Below, one piece after another: positions 43,813 to 52,771 of a DNA stretch of 64,000 nt. The translations under genes and the position numbers were made by a program. The DNA is taken from assembly GCA_905221205.1 (NCBI GenBank), contig CAJNCG010000002.1, positions 124,001-188,000 of the forward strand, given 5' to 3'. The stretch is from a bacterium. Lineage in GTDB: Bacteria > Bacillota > Bacilli > Lactobacillales > Streptococcaceae. The notes under the pieces are model-generated. The model was given only the letters and a program-made list of their open reading frames with translations, did not search any database and was not told the DNA's origin. How positions within the stretch are numbered: position 1 is the first letter of the stretch; the number at the start of each line of letters is the position of its first letter.

Positions 43813-46471
43813 GAAAACTACAAAAGAAAGATTAGCAACAGCTATTCATACATCTTTAAACGAAACTCTATCTTTTTATAAGACAAGTCTAACAGGCTTG
43901 ATTGAGGAACAAGTCGAAAAAAATCGTAGTCTCTATGGCGAAAATATGATTACCAAAGGTCAAGAAGATTCGATTTTGAAAAAGATTTACGAATCGATTA
44001 TCAATCCTTTCACAATTATCTTGCTTGTCATTGCTACTATATCTTTAGTGACCAATGTTTGGTTGGCAAAACCAGGTCAAGAGGATCCAACGACTTCTAT
44101 TATCATCGTTGTCCTAGTCCTCATTTCTGGTGGAATTCGATTTGTTCAAGAGCTCCGTAGTGATAAGGCAGCCACCAATCTTTCAAAAATGATTGTCAAC
44201 ACAGCAACTGTCATTCGTCAAGGTGAAATTCAAGAAGTACCTATCGATGATTTGGTAGTAGGTGATGTGGTTAAATTAAGCGCTGGGGATATGATTCCAG
44301 CAGACCTTCTTTTATTTGAGTCGCGCGACTTCTTTGTACAACAATCTGGTTTGACAGGAGAAAGTGATGCAGTTGAAAAATTGGCCTTGACCAAGGCAAC
44401 AGACCAACAATCTGATAGCCTTCTTGAAGTTGAATCCTTGGCATTTATGGGAACCAATGTTTTGTCTGGTAGTGCTAAGGCCGTGGTTTTGGCGGTTGGT
44501 GATGCTACCATGATGGGAGCTATTGAGCAGACTCTAAACACCTATGATGAGCCCACTTCGTTTGAACGGGAGATGAATAGTATTTCTTGGCTCTTGATTC
44601 GCTTGATGTTGGTTATGGTTCCCATTGTTTTCTTGTCCAATGGTTTAACAGATGGTGATTGGTTAGAAGCAGGTGTATTTGCACTGAGTGTCGGTGTTGG
44701 ATTGACACCTGAGATGCTACCTATGATTATTACCGCTAGCCTAGCAAAGGGTTCTATTATCATGGCCAAGGAAAAAGTAGTTATCAAAAAACTCAATGCC
44801 ATACAGGACTTAGGGGCGATTGATATCTTGTGTACAGATAAAACAGGAACTCTAACCCAAGATGAGATCGTTCTAGAATATCCCTTGGACATCCACGGAC
44901 GCTTGGATTTGACCGTCTTGAGACGGGCCTATCTCAATTCCTATTTTCAAACTGGCTTGAAAAATTTGATGGACAGAGCCATCATCAAACGGACTGAAAA
45001 GGAAGCAAAAGAACACGCCTTCTTGCAAAATCTGGATAAAACCTTTCAAAAAATAGATGAGCTTCCCTTTGATTTTGAACGTAGACGGATGAGTGTTATC
45101 GTTAAGGATGAACACGAAACGGTTAGTTTGGTAACTAAGGGAGCCCTTGAGGAAATGTTGACGATTTCCAGTCATGCGGAATACCATGGAATGATTACTC
45201 CCTTGACAGATGCTATTAGAGAAGAAATCTTAGCAGAAGTCAGACAGCTAAATCAACAAGGTTTGCGTGTCTTGGGAGTAGCCTATAAGTCAGGTTTGAG
45301 GGAAGGTCATGCCTATACAGTTGATGACGAAGGAGATATGATTCTAACTGGTTATTTAGCTTTCCTAGATCCTCCTAAACCATCTGCAGCACCAGCAATT
45401 AAGGCACTGTTAGAACATGGGGTTCAAACAAAGATTTTGACGGGAGACAATGAAAAAGTTACCCAAGCAGTCTGTGAAAAGGTTGGTTTGGATATCAATC
45501 AGATGCTGTTAGGGTCTGAAATTGACCAGATGAGTGATCAAGAATTGGCTCAAGCCGTAGAGGAGGTAACAGTCTTTGCCAAACTTTCTCCTGACCAAAA
45601 AGCAAGAATTATTTTGCAATTTAAGGCTAACGGTCATGCTGTTGGCTATATGGGAGATGGAATCAATGATGCTCCTTCTATGAAAGTAGCAGATGTTGGG
45701 ATTTCTGTTGATACAGCAGTAGATATTGCCAAAGAAACGGCTGATGTTATCTTACTTGATAAGGATCTTATGGTTCTTGAAAAAGGACTCGTTGAGGGTC
45801 GTAAGGTCTATGCTAATATGACCAAATATATCAAAATGACAGTGAGTTCTAATTTTGGGAATATCTTATCTCTTTTGGTTTCTGGGATCTTTTTACCCTT
45901 TCTACCGATGGCACCAGTCCATCTTATTATTCTAAATCTAGTCTATGATTTGTCTTGTATTGCCTTGCCTTTTGACAAGGTGGATAAAGATTTTTTGAGA
46001 AATCCGCATATATGGGAAGCTAAGTCCATCACACGTTTCATGGTTTGGATGGGGCCTATCTCTTCTGCCTTTGATATTTTGACCTTTATTTTGCTCTATT
46101 TTATCATTGTACCCATGACAACAGGTCAAGCTTATGTCCATGGAGCGGAGTCTGCCGTAGGATTTATTGTCTTGTTTCAGACAGGTTGGTTTATCGAGTC
46201 CATGTGGTCACAGACCATGGTTATCCATATGCTGCGTTCAGCCAAAATTCCCTTTTTACAAAGTCGTCCAGCTTGGCTAGTCCTTGTGACAACCTTATTG
46301 GCTGCAGCCTTTGTGACCTTCCTTCCCTACAGTCCACTAGCTAGCCTTCTCCATCTAACTCCTTTAAAACCGATTTATTTCATCTTTTTACTTTTCATCA
46401 TTATTTTGTATATGATTAGCGTGACAATTGTGAAAAAAATTTATATCAAGAAATATCAAGAATGGCTGTAA
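43811..46471 (+). CDS. mgtA: magnesium-importing P-type ATPase MgtA
   Basis: 886 residues, the P-type IIIB length. TGES actuator loop near 185, phosphorylation site CTDKTGTLTQDE (Asp near 343), nucleotide-domain KGALEEM near 440, hinge GDGINDAPSMKVADVGISV near 615, and about ten membrane helices. It imports Mg2+ into the cytoplasm at the cost of ATP. The 406-base upstream region combines an M-box, a terminator, a leader ORF and RBS-sequestering hairpins, which strongly supports Mg2+ as substrate. It is monocistronic. Some mitis-group genomes carry a different calcium/manganese P-type ATPase elsewhere, not this gene. Confidence 0.93.
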   Translation: MKTTKERLATAIHTSLNETLSFYKTSLTGLIEEQVEKNRSLYGENMITKGQEDSILKKIYESIINPFTIILLVIATISLVTNVWLAKPGQEDPTTSIIIVVLVLISGGIRFVQELRSDKAATNLSKMIVNTATVIRQGEIQEVPIDDLVVGDVVKLSAGDMIPADLLLFESRDFFVQQSGLTGESDAVEKLALTKATDQQSDSLLEVESLAFMGTNVLSGSAKAVVLAVGDATMMGAIEQTLNTYDEPTSFEREMNSISWLLIRLMLVMVPIVFLSNGLTDGDWLEAGVFALSVGVGLTPEMLPMIITASLAKGSIIMAKEKVVIKKLNAIQDLGAIDILCTDKTGTLTQDEIVLEYPLDIHGRLDLTVLRRAYLNSYFQTGLKNLMDRAIIKRTEKEAKEHAFLQNLDKTFQKIDELPFDFERRRMSVIVKDEHETVSLVTKGALEEMLTISSHAEYHGMITPLTDAIREEILAEVRQLNQQGLRVLGVAYKSGLREGHAYTVDDEGDMILTGYLAFLDPPKPSAAPAIKALLEHGVQTKILTGDNEKVTQAVCEKVGLDINQMLLGSEIDQMSDQELAQAVEEVTVFAKLSPDQKARIILQFKANGHAVGYMGDGINDAPSMKVADVGISVDTAVDIAKETADVILLDKDLMVLEKGLVEGRKVYANMTKYIKMTVSSNFGNILSLLVSGIFLPFLPMAPVHLIILNLVYDLSCIALPFDKVDKDFLRNPHIWEAKSITRFMVWMGPISSAFDILTFILLYFIIVPMTTGQAYVHGAESAVGFIVLFQTGWFIESMWSQTMVIHMLRSAKIPFLQSRPAWLVLVTTLLAAAFVTFLPYSPLASLLHLTPLKPIYFIFLLFIIILYMISVTIVKKIYIKKYQEWL

Positions 46472-46556
46472 ATTTCATTTTGTCAAGAAAAAAGTACGAA
46501 AATGACGAAAAAAGTCAAAAAAATTTAAAAATAGGTCGCAAGTCGGATGTTTTTTA

Positions 46557-46565
46557 TGGTATAAT
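46557..46565 (+). promoter_or_regulatory. extended -10 promoter of the spx gene
   Basis: TG-G-TATAAT, start near 46572. The rest of the 135-base gap after mgtA is A-rich, with only a weak TGAC/GTCA hairpin and no convincing mgtA terminator. Confidence 0.6.
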
Positions 46566-46606
46566 AGACTAAACTGATAGTAACATGTAGCGAAAGGGGT
46601 AGGTAC

Positions 46607-47005
46607 ATGATTAAAATTTATACAGTCTCAAGTTGTACTAGCTGTAAAAAAGCAAAAACCTGGCTCAATGCCCACCAGTTAAGTTATAAAGAACAAAACC
46701 TTGGTAAAGAAGGAATTACGAGAGAAGAATTACTGGATATTCTGACTAAAACAGACAATGGAATAGCCAGCATCGTTTCATCTAAAAATCGCTATGCTAA
46801 AGCCCTTGGAGTGGATATTGAAGATTTGAGTGTCAATGAAGTCCTCAATCTGATTATGGAAACACCGAGAATTTTAAAGAGCCCAATCCTTGTAGATGAA
46901 AAACGTCTGCAAGTTGGCTACAAGGAAGACGATATTCGTGCCTTCCTACCACGCTCTGTCCGTAATGTAGAAAATGCAGAAGCACGTTTGCGTGCAGCTC
47001 TATAA
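46607..47005 (+). CDS. spxA: Spx-family transcriptional regulator
   Basis: 132 residues, ArsC/Spx fold. Redox switch CTSC at Cys10 and Cys13, and the conserved RSVRNVENAEARLRAAL end. Spx binds the RNA polymerase alpha C-terminal domain and redirects transcription under thiol and oxidative stress. Streptococci have two paralogues (SpxA1, SpxA2); from position this is probably the one after the uvrA-pepP region (SpxA2), but the number is not certain. AAAGGGG site upstream. Confidence 0.9.
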   Translation: MIKIYTVSSCTSCKKAKTWLNAHQLSYKEQNLGKEGITREELLDILTKTDNGIASIVSSKNRYAKALGVDIEDLSVNEVLNLIMETPRILKSPILVDEKRLQVGYKEDDIRAFLPRSVRNVENAEARLRAAL

Positions 47006-47011
47006 ACATCA

Positions 47012-47036
47012 AGGCTGGGAGCAACTCCCAGTCTTA
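47012..47036 (+). terminator. spx terminator
   Basis: AGGCTGGGAG pairs with CTCCCAGTCT around a CAA loop, followed by TATT; the T-run is short. Confidence 0.65.
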
Positions 47037-47077
47037 TTCTATTTTAATTTCAAAAAGAAAGAAGAAGGAAGAAAGAA

Positions 47078-47647
47078 ATGAAAAAAATAGTTCTTGTTAG
47101 TCTAGCTTTCCTTTTTGTCCTGGTTGGTTGTGGACAGAAAAAAGAAACTGGAACAGCTACCAAAACAGAAAAGGATACGCTTCAGTCAGCATTGCCAGTT
47201 ATTGAAAATGCCGAGAAGAATACCGTTGTGACCAAGACTTTAGTTTTGCCAAAGTCAGATGATGGCAGCCAGCAAACCCAAACCATTACTTACAAAGATA
47301 AGACTTTTTTGAGCTTAACGATTCAACAAAAGCGTCCAGTCTCTGATGAATTGAAGACCTATATTGACCAACATGGAGTGGAAGAAACTCAAAAAGCTCT
47401 TCTCGAGGCGGAGGAGAAGGATGAGGCTATCATAGAAGCTCGTAAATTAGCAGGATTTAAGCTTGAAACCAAACTATTGAGCGCAACAGAACTTCAAACA
47501 ACGACTAGTTTTGATTTTCAAGTTTTGGATGTCAAGAAGGCTTCTCAGTTGGAATATTTGAAGAATATTGGCTTGGAAAATCTTTTGAAAAATGAACCAA
47601 GCAAATATATTTCAGACAGATTGGCAAATGGTGCGACAGAACAGTAG
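47078..47647 (+). CDS. DUF1307-type lipoprotein
   Basis: 189 residues. Lipobox LVGC puts the lipidated Cys near residue 18. The mature part is Lys/Glu-rich alpha/beta with VVTKTLVLPKSDDGSQQ, ITYKDKTFLSLTIQQ and a helical VEETQKALLEAEEKDEAI, matching pneumococcal SP0191-like lipoproteins (DUF1307, YehR-like). It is surface-exposed and membrane-anchored; function unknown. AAGAAGGAAG precedes the ATG; no separate promoter is evident. Confidence 0.82.
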   Translation: MKKIVLVSLAFLFVLVGCGQKKETGTATKTEKDTLQSALPVIENAEKNTVVTKTLVLPKSDDGSQQTQTITYKDKTFLSLTIQQKRPVSDELKTYIDQHGVEETQKALLEAEEKDEAIIEARKLAGFKLETKLLSATELQTTTSFDFQVLDVKKASQLEYLKNIGLENLLKNEPSKYISDRLANGATEQ

Positions 47648-47674
47648 AAAATCCAAATAAATAGACTGCCTGAA

Positions 47675-47703
47675 TTGTAGAAGGTAAGGAATTATGCTAT
47701 AAT
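47675..47703 (+). promoter_or_regulatory. promoter of ireB-ruvX-DUF1292
   Basis: TTGTAG (47675-47680), 17 bases, TG-C-TATAAT (-10 at 47698-47703). Confidence 0.75.
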
Positions 47704-47733
47704 GGTACTATTCTAAAGAAAGAGGGTGTTAGA

Positions 47734-48000
47734 ATGGGATTTACTGAAGAAACAGTACGTTTTAAATTGGACGATTCCAATAAAAAAGAAATTAGCGAAA
47801 CTTTGACTGATGTCTATGCTTCGTTGAACGATAAGGGCTACAACCCAATTAACCAAATCGTAGGTTACGTATTGAGTGGAGACCCTGCCTACGTTCCTCG
47901 TTATAATAATGCACGAAATCAAATCCGTAAGTATGAGCGTGATGAAATCGTTGAGGAATTGGTCCGCTACTACCTTAAAGGACAAGGAGTCGATCTATAA
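47734..48000 (+). CDS. ireB: IreB family regulatory phosphoprotein
   Basis: 88 residues, full length (formerly DUF965/YrzL): [38 protein letters not shown] and [20 protein letters not shown]. In enterococci IreB is phosphorylated by the PASTA kinase IreK and affects cephalosporin resistance; StkP is the streptococcal kinase. The conserved Thr cluster near the N-terminus (FTEET) fits a phospho-site. It is followed after 3 bases by ruvX. Confidence 0.92.
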
Positions 48001-48003
48001 CCT

Positions 48004-48423
48004 ATGAGAATTATGGGATTGGACGTCGGTTCAAAAACGGTAGGGGTGGCCATTAGCGATCCGCTCGGTTTTACAGCTCAAGGGCTTGAAATCATCCAAA
48101 TCAATGAGGAGCAAGGCCAATTTGGTTTTGACCGCGTTAAAGAGTTGGTTGATACTTACAAGGTGGAACGATTTGTAGTGGGCTTGCCTAAAAACATGAA
48201 CAATACAAGTGGACCGCGCGTGGAAGCTAGTCAAGCATACGGAGCCAAGCTAGAAGAGCTTTTTGGTTTACCAGTAGACTATCAAGATGAACGCTTGACA
48301 ACAGTTGCGGCTGAACGCATGTTGATTGAACAAGCAGATATCAGCCGTAATAAGCGCAAGAAAGTCATTGATAAGTTAGCAGCTCAGCTGATTTTACAAA
48401 ATTATTTAGATAGAAAATTTTAA
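48004..48423 (+). CDS. ruvX: Holliday junction resolvase-like RuvX (YqgF)
   Basis: 139 residues. RNase H-like fold with [16 protein letters not shown] near residue 4, [11 protein letters not shown] near 58, and [10 protein letters not shown] near 98 with further acidic residues for metal binding. It is implicated in 16S rRNA 5'-end maturation and recombination. It is the middle gene of ireB-ruvX-DUF1292. Confidence 0.92.
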   Translation: MRIMGLDVGSKTVGVAISDPLGFTAQGLEIIQINEEQGQFGFDRVKELVDTYKVERFVVGLPKNMNNTSGPRVEASQAYGAKLEELFGLPVDYQDERLTTVAAERMLIEQADISRNKRKKVIDKLAAQLILQNYLDRKF

Positions 48424-48438
48424 TACAAAGGAGAGGCT

Positions 48439-48744
48439 ATGTCACACGATCATAACCACGACCACGAAGAACGTGAACTAATCACACTAGTAGATGAACA
48501 AGGAAACGAAACCTTGTTTGAAATCCTTTTGACGATTGACGGGAAAGAAGAATTTGGTAAAAACTATGTTCTCCTAGTACCAGTTAACGCAGAAGAAGAC
48601 GAAGACGGACAAGTTGAAATCCAAGCTTACTCATTCATCGAAAACGAAGATGGAACAGAAGGCGAATTGCAACCAATCCCAGAAGACTCAGAAGACGAGT
48701 GGAACATGATTGAAGAAGTCTTCAATAGTTTTATGGAGGAGTAA
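48439..48744 (+). CDS. DUF1292 family protein with a His-rich N-terminus
   Basis: 101 residues, strongly acidic. Opens [13 protein letters not shown], a histidine/aspartate cluster that could bind metal, then the DUF1292 core [16 protein letters not shown] and [16 protein letters not shown]. The function is unknown; the family always travels with ireB and ruvX. AAAGGAGAGG site. The stop codon runs directly into the tandem hairpin array. Confidence 0.9.
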   Translation: MSHDHNHDHEERELITLVDEQGNETLFEILLTIDGKEEFGKNYVLLVPVNAEEDEDGQVEIQAYSFIENEDGTEGELQPIPEDSEDEWNMIEEVFNSFMEE

Positions 48745-48921
48745 ACACGTCCAGTGGACGTGTTTAGCCCTGCGCTAGAAATTAGAAACGCAGGCAGTCC
48801 AGTGGACGTTTTTACCCCAACTCCTGAAAATTAGAAGAGTTGGAACATCCAGTGGATGTTTTTAGCCCAGTTCCTTTAAATAAGAGAGAAGTGGTAAGTC
48901 TGGGGGACGTTTTACCCCAGA
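48745..48921 (+). repeat. tandem array of four ~50-base double-hairpin units
   Basis: Cores GTCCAGTGGAC (48749), GTCCAGTGGAC (48797), ATCCAGTGGAT (48847) and the degenerate GTCTGGGGGAC (48898) recur every 48-51 bases. The first three have the loop AGT. Each core is followed by TTTA and CCC, then a second hairpin whose stem differs between units yet still pairs: CCTGCG/CGCAGG, CCAACTC/GAGTTGG, CCAGTTC/GAAGTGG (one mismatch). This is compensatory change. Non-coding; immediately 3' of the ireB operon. Confidence 0.75.
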
Positions 48922-48960
48922 TTAACATTCATAGGAGCTAGTGATTAGCTAACCAGGTAA

Positions 48961-48996
48961 GAGGTTGGGACGAAAATCCTGGCCTCGTTTTTTGTT
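48961..48996 (+). terminator. terminator of the ireB-ruvX-DUF1292 transcript
   Basis: GAGGTTGGGA pairs with TCCTGGCCTC (three wobble pairs), then GTTTTTTG. It lies after the hairpin array, so the array is in the mRNA. Confidence 0.75.
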
Positions 48997-49048
48997 ATCT
49001 GCGGAATTTTGCTAGGTAATTGATTAGACTTTTGTCAAGGAGATGTGT

Positions 49049-50299
49049 ATGTTTGAAGTAGAAGAATGGCTTCATAGTCGGATTGGTTTGAATTTTCGAT
49101 CAGGTTTGGGCCGAATGCAAGAAGCGGTGGATTTGTTAGGAAATCCCGAGAAGTCTTATCCTATTATCCATGTGACAGGGACTAATGGGAAAGGTTCTAC
49201 CATTGCTTTCATGAGGGAGCTATTTATGGGACATGGCAAAAAAGTTGCGACCTTTACCTCACCTCATATTGTCTCTATCAATGACCGAATCTGCATTAAT
49301 GGGCAACCAATAGCTAATGCAGACTTTATCCGTTTAGCTGAGCAGGTCAAGGAGATGGAAAAGACGCTTGTGCAAACCCATGACCAGTTGTCATTTTTTG
49401 AATTGCTGACCTTGATTGCTTTCCTCTATTTTATGGAGCAAGAGGTGGATTTGGTTTTACTAGAAGTGGGAATTGGTGGCTTACTTGACACGACCAATGT
49501 GGTAACTGGAGAGATTGCTGTCATCACCTCCATCGGGCTTGACCATCAGGAGACCTTGGGTGATAGTCTAGAAGCAATCGCAGAGCAGAAAGCTGGTATT
49601 TTCAAGGCTGGTAAGAAGGCAGTGATTGCCAAGCTTGCTCCAGAAGCTGGGTTTGTCTGTCAGAAAAAAGCCGAATCTTTAGCTGTTGATCTTTATCAGG
49701 CAGGCCAAGATTTTTCAATGCTGAATGGTGATTTTTCAAGCTCTTTGGCTAATCTTTCACAGTTGAAAATAGGCTTGGAAGGAGCTTATCAGCAGGAAAA
49801 TGCGGCCTTGGCGCTACAAACTTTTCTTCTCTTTATGAGGGAAGAAAAGGAAGTTGTTGATGAGCAGGCTGTAAGAAAGGCCTTGAAACAGACCCATTGG
49901 GCTGGTCGCTTGGAGCGTATTCGTCCGCAGCTATACTTGGATGGTGCCCATAACCTCCCTGCCTTGACTCGCTTGGTTGAATTTATTAAAGAAAAAGAGC
50001 AGGGAGGTTATCGACCTCAAATCCTTTTTGGAGCCTTGAAACGCAAAGATTATCAGGGGATGTTGGATTATCTGAATGAAAATTTGCCTCAGGTAGAACT
50101 CAAAGTGACCGGCTTTGATTATCAAGGTTCTTTGGATGAGACAGATGTAACAGGTTACCATGTGATTCCGTCTTACCGAGAATTTATTAGCAGTTTTGAA
50201 GAAAGAGCCGATACCCAGGATTTGTTGTTCGTTACAGGATCTCTCTATTTTATCTCAGAAGTACGGAGCCACATACTGACTCGTGAGCAGATAAATTGA
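49049..50299 (+). CDS. folC: folylpolyglutamate synthase / dihydrofolate synthase
   Basis: 416 residues from ATG 49049; AAGGAG sits six bases before it, while the ATG at 49043 would be flush with that site. P-loop VTGTNGKGST near residue 42, omega-loop region TFTSPHIVSINDRI, LLEVGIGGLLDTTN near 145, and C-terminal LDGAHNLPAL near 298. It adds glutamates to folates. Monocistronic. Confidence 0.93.
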   Translation: MFEVEEWLHSRIGLNFRSGLGRMQEAVDLLGNPEKSYPIIHVTGTNGKGSTIAFMRELFMGHGKKVATFTSPHIVSINDRICINGQPIANADFIRLAEQVKEMEKTLVQTHDQLSFFELLTLIAFLYFMEQEVDLVLLEVGIGGLLDTTNVVTGEIAVITSIGLDHQETLGDSLEAIAEQKAGIFKAGKKAVIAKLAPEAGFVCQKKAESLAVDLYQAGQDFSMLNGDFSSSLANLSQLKIGLEGAYQQENAALALQTFLLFMREEKEVVDEQAVRKALKQTHWAGRLERIRPQLYLDGAHNLPALTRLVEFIKEKEQGGYRPQILFGALKRKDYQGMLDYLNENLPQVELKVTGFDYQGSLDETDVTGYHVIPSYREFISSFEERADTQDLLFVTGSLYFISEVRSHILTREQIN

Positions 50300-50324
50300 C
50301 CTCCTTTTTTGAACTTGTTATACT
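50296..50324 (+). promoter_or_regulatory. promoter of the small lipoprotein gene
   Basis: TTGACC (50296-50301) overlapping the folC stop, 17 bases, TG-T-TATACT (-10 at 50319-50324). Confidence 0.75.
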
Positions 50325-50383
50325 AGGGGAACTACCATTTAGAAGAAAGATTCTCTAAATCGGTAGCAGAAAGGAAATTCATC

Positions 50384-50845
50384 ATGAAATTAAAAACATT
50401 CACACTTTCTCTTGCTTCTATAGCAAGTCTTAGTCTCTTAGTAGCTTGTTCACAAAGAGCTCAACAGGTTCAACAACCAGTAGCTCAACCGCAAACACAA
50501 CAAACTCAACAATCACAAGCTGCTTCATCTTCTACAGAAAATACAAATCAGGTAGCAACAACTTCTTCACAAAATGCGCCTGAGGCTCAACCAACTAACA
50601 TTGATGGAACTTATACCGGTCAGGACGAAGGAGACCGTATCACTTTAGTGGTAACTGGTACAACGGGTACTTGGACACAGGTAGAAACTGACGGAGATCA
50701 AGAAATCAAGCAGGTTAGCTTCGACGCAGCTAATCAACGCATGATTATTGGTGATGATGCCAAGATTTATGCAATCAACGGCAATCAGATGATTATCGAC
50801 GATATGGATAGAGAAGCGTCTGATCGCATCGTTTTATCAAAATAA
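50384..50845 (+). CDS. small lipoprotein with a Gln/Ser-rich linker
   Basis: 153 residues. Lipobox LVAC (Cys near 22), a linker at about residues 24-70 that is very rich in Gln, Ser, Thr and Ala, then a compact beta-rich domain (GTYTGQDEGDRITLVV, GTWTQVETDGDQEIKQ, AKIYAINGNQMIIDDM). The domain resembles the small beta-barrel of other streptococcal lipoproteins. Function unknown. It has its own promoter and terminator. Confidence 0.82.
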   Translation: MKLKTFTLSLASIASLSLLVACSQRAQQVQQPVAQPQTQQTQQSQAASSSTENTNQVATTSSQNAPEAQPTNIDGTYTGQDEGDRITLVVTGTTGTWTQVETDGDQEIKQVSFDAANQRMIIGDDAKIYAINGNQMIIDDMDREASDRIVLSK

Positions 50846-50849
50846 ACTA

Positions 50850-50881
50850 GAAAGAGACTGGAATTTTCGGTCTCTTTTATG
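50850..50881 (+). terminator. terminator
   Basis: AAAGAGACTG pairs with CGGTCTCTTT (one G-U) with loop GAATTTT, then TTAT. Confidence 0.75.
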
Positions 50882-50908
50882 ATTATTCAGAAAAATGATC
50901 ATAAATAC

Positions 50909-50938
50909 TTGCCTTCTAGCGAATACCTGCGTTATACT
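50909..50938 (+). promoter_or_regulatory. cls promoter
   Basis: TTGCCT (50909-50914), 18 bases, TATACT (50933-50938). Confidence 0.6.
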
Positions 50939-50984
50939 AGTATCAATTACCTGTTTTTAGCATTTAAAATATCAAGGAGGAGAT

Positions 50985-52517
50985 ATGAAATATAGGAAAT
51001 TTCAATTATTGATGTCCAAGTATGGCTTTAGTCTTTCGATTATGCTACTTGAACTGTGTCTTGTTTTTGGTCTCTTTCTTTATTTAGGGCGTATGGCCCC
51101 CATTCTATGGATTATCGTCTTAATCTTTATGAGTATGGCGACCATTGTCGCTATTGTCAATCGCTCCATAGCGCCTGAAAGCAAAGTGATGTGGTTAGTG
51201 GTAACTTTTGTACCTGTCATTGGCCCCTTGCTCTATCTGATGTTTGGTGAAAGGCGATTGTCAAAAAAAGAAATCAAGCAGTTGGACAAACTCGGTTCCA
51301 TGCATTTTCGGGAGGATAACAGTAAAGCTCTCCGCCAGAAATTGAAGGAAGATGATAAGGCGGCTTATGGAGTTATCAAATCTTTGTTAAGTATGGATAG
51401 CAATGCCGACGTCTATGATCGAACAGACTCACAATTCTTTTCTTCGGGGGAAAACATGTGGCAACATATGTTGGAAGACCTTAAGAAAGCTGAAAAGTTT
51501 ATCTTTCTAGAGTACTATATTGTCGAAGAAGGTTTGATGTGGAATAGCATATTAGATATACTAGAGAAAAAGGCAGCTCAGGGTGTAGAGGTCAAGATGC
51601 TCTATGATGATATCGGCTGTATGGCGACTTTGCCTGGAGATTATACTATTCAGCTTCGTAGTCGAGGAATTGAAGCCCATAAATTTAACAAGGTGATTCC
51701 TCGTTTGACGGTGGCTTACAACAATCGGGACCATCGTAAAATCCTTGTCATAGATGGTCAGGTAGCCTATACAGGAGGCATTAACTTAGCCGATGAATAC
51801 ATCAATCATGTAGAACGCTTTGGCTACTGGAAGGACAGTGGGATTCGCTTAGATGGTCCTGGTGTCAAGGCTCTAACCCGTCTCTTTTTGATGACTTGGT
51901 ACATCAATCGTGGGGAAATCAGCGATTTTGATCAGTATCACTTGGAAAACCAGCCTTGTTCTAGCCAAGGACTCTGCATTCCTTACGGTAGCGGACCCAA
52001 GCCCATCTTCCGTACCCAGGTAGGGAAAAAAGTCTATCAAAGTTTGATTAATCAGGCTACTGATTCAGTCTATATCACAACACCCTATTTGATTATTGAC
52101 TATGATTTGACGGAGAGTATTAAAAATGCGGCCATGAGGGGTGTTGATGTCCGCATCGTGACACCTTTCATTCCAGATAAGAAATTAATCCAACTCATCA
52201 CGAGAGGAGCTTATCCAGATTTGTTGTCAGCAGGAGTAAGGATTTTTGAGTATAGTCCAGGTTTTATCCATAGTAAACAAATTTTAGTGGATAAGGACTT
52301 TGCTGCAGTTGGGACCATTAACTTAGATTATAGAAGTTTGCTTCACCACTATGAAAATGCAGTCTTGCTATATAAAACAGAATCAATCACAGAGATTCAA
52401 AAAGATTTTCAGAAGATTTTTTCGGTATCGCAAGAAATTTTCCCTCATACGATAAAAAATAGCTGGTATCAGAAATTAATTAAGGAAATTGCCCAGTTAT
52501 TCGCCCCTATCTTATAA
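50985..52517 (+). CDS. cls: cardiolipin synthase
   Basis: 510 residues. Two N-terminal membrane helices (about 12-36 and 40-80), then two phospholipase D motifs: HRKILVIDGQ with GGINLADEY near 250, and HSKQILVDKD with GTINLDYRS near 428. It condenses two phosphatidylglycerols to cardiolipin. AAGGAGGAG site; own promoter and terminator. The ComX-driven ccs4 unit follows. Confidence 0.93.
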   Translation: MKYRKFQLLMSKYGFSLSIMLLELCLVFGLFLYLGRMAPILWIIVLIFMSMATIVAIVNRSIAPESKVMWLVVTFVPVIGPLLYLMFGERRLSKKEIKQLDKLGSMHFREDNSKALRQKLKEDDKAAYGVIKSLLSMDSNADVYDRTDSQFFSSGENMWQHMLEDLKKAEKFIFLEYYIVEEGLMWNSILDILEKKAAQGVEVKMLYDDIGCMATLPGDYTIQLRSRGIEAHKFNKVIPRLTVAYNNRDHRKILVIDGQVAYTGGINLADEYINHVERFGYWKDSGIRLDGPGVKALTRLFLMTWYINRGEISDFDQYHLENQPCSSQGLCIPYGSGPKPIFRTQVGKKVYQSLINQATDSVYITTPYLIIDYDLTESIKNAAMRGVDVRIVTPFIPDKKLIQLITRGAYPDLLSAGVRIFEYSPGFIHSKQILVDKDFAAVGTINLDYRSLLHHYENAVLLYKTESITEIQKDFQKIFSVSQEIFPHTIKNSWYQKLIKEIAQLFAPIL

Positions 52518-52524
52518 GAAATCT

Positions 52525-52557
52525 AGGACTGAGGATACAAACCAGTCCTCTTTTTCT
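52525..52557 (+). terminator. cls terminator
   Basis: AGGACTG (52525-52531) with CAGTCCT (52543-52549), then CTTTTTCTT. Confidence 0.75.
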
Positions 52558-52564
52558 TGTCTTT

Positions 52565-52572
52565 TACGAATA
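52565..52572 (+). promoter_or_regulatory. ComX (SigX) cin-box promoter
   Basis: TACGAATA, an exact match to the late-competence cin-box (combox) -10 element, preceded by T-rich sequence. Transcription would start near 52578, only a few bases ahead of the ribosome binding site of the 47-codon ORF. Confidence 0.85.
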
Positions 52573-52591
52573 AGAAGATGTAGGAGGGAAG

Positions 52592-52735
52592 ATGCTAACT
52601 CAGAACGAATTGGATTATATCATGTCATTTAAACAGACGCATTTACACCGATTTCGAGAAATTGAAACCTTTGTGAAACTATGCAAAAAATCACTCAAAC
52701 AGCCATCGCAAGCTGACAATTCTAGGTCTTTTTGA
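52592..52735 (+). CDS. small ORF, first cistron of the ccs4 competence operon
   Basis: 47 codons, ATG 52592 to TGA 52735, with a strong AGGAGGGA site. The product is soluble and basic: MLTQNELDYIMSF, then HLHRFREIETFVKLCKKS and a polar tail PSQADNSRSF. It has no membrane helix and one Cys. It lies between the cin-box and ccs4 with 36 bases before the ccs4 start, so it should be made only during competence. No family recognised; it could also be a decayed gene fragment. Confidence 0.6.
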   Translation: MLTQNELDYIMSFKQTHLHRFREIETFVKLCKKSLKQPSQADNSRSF

Positions 52736-52771
52736 TATACTAAGACAGATAAATTGAATAGGAGAAACGAC

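Noticed and set aside
48745..48921. Regularly spaced repeats that might be a small CRISPR array
   Set aside because: Repeats are short, imperfect and self-complementary, the spacers themselves form related hairpins, and no cas genes are nearby.
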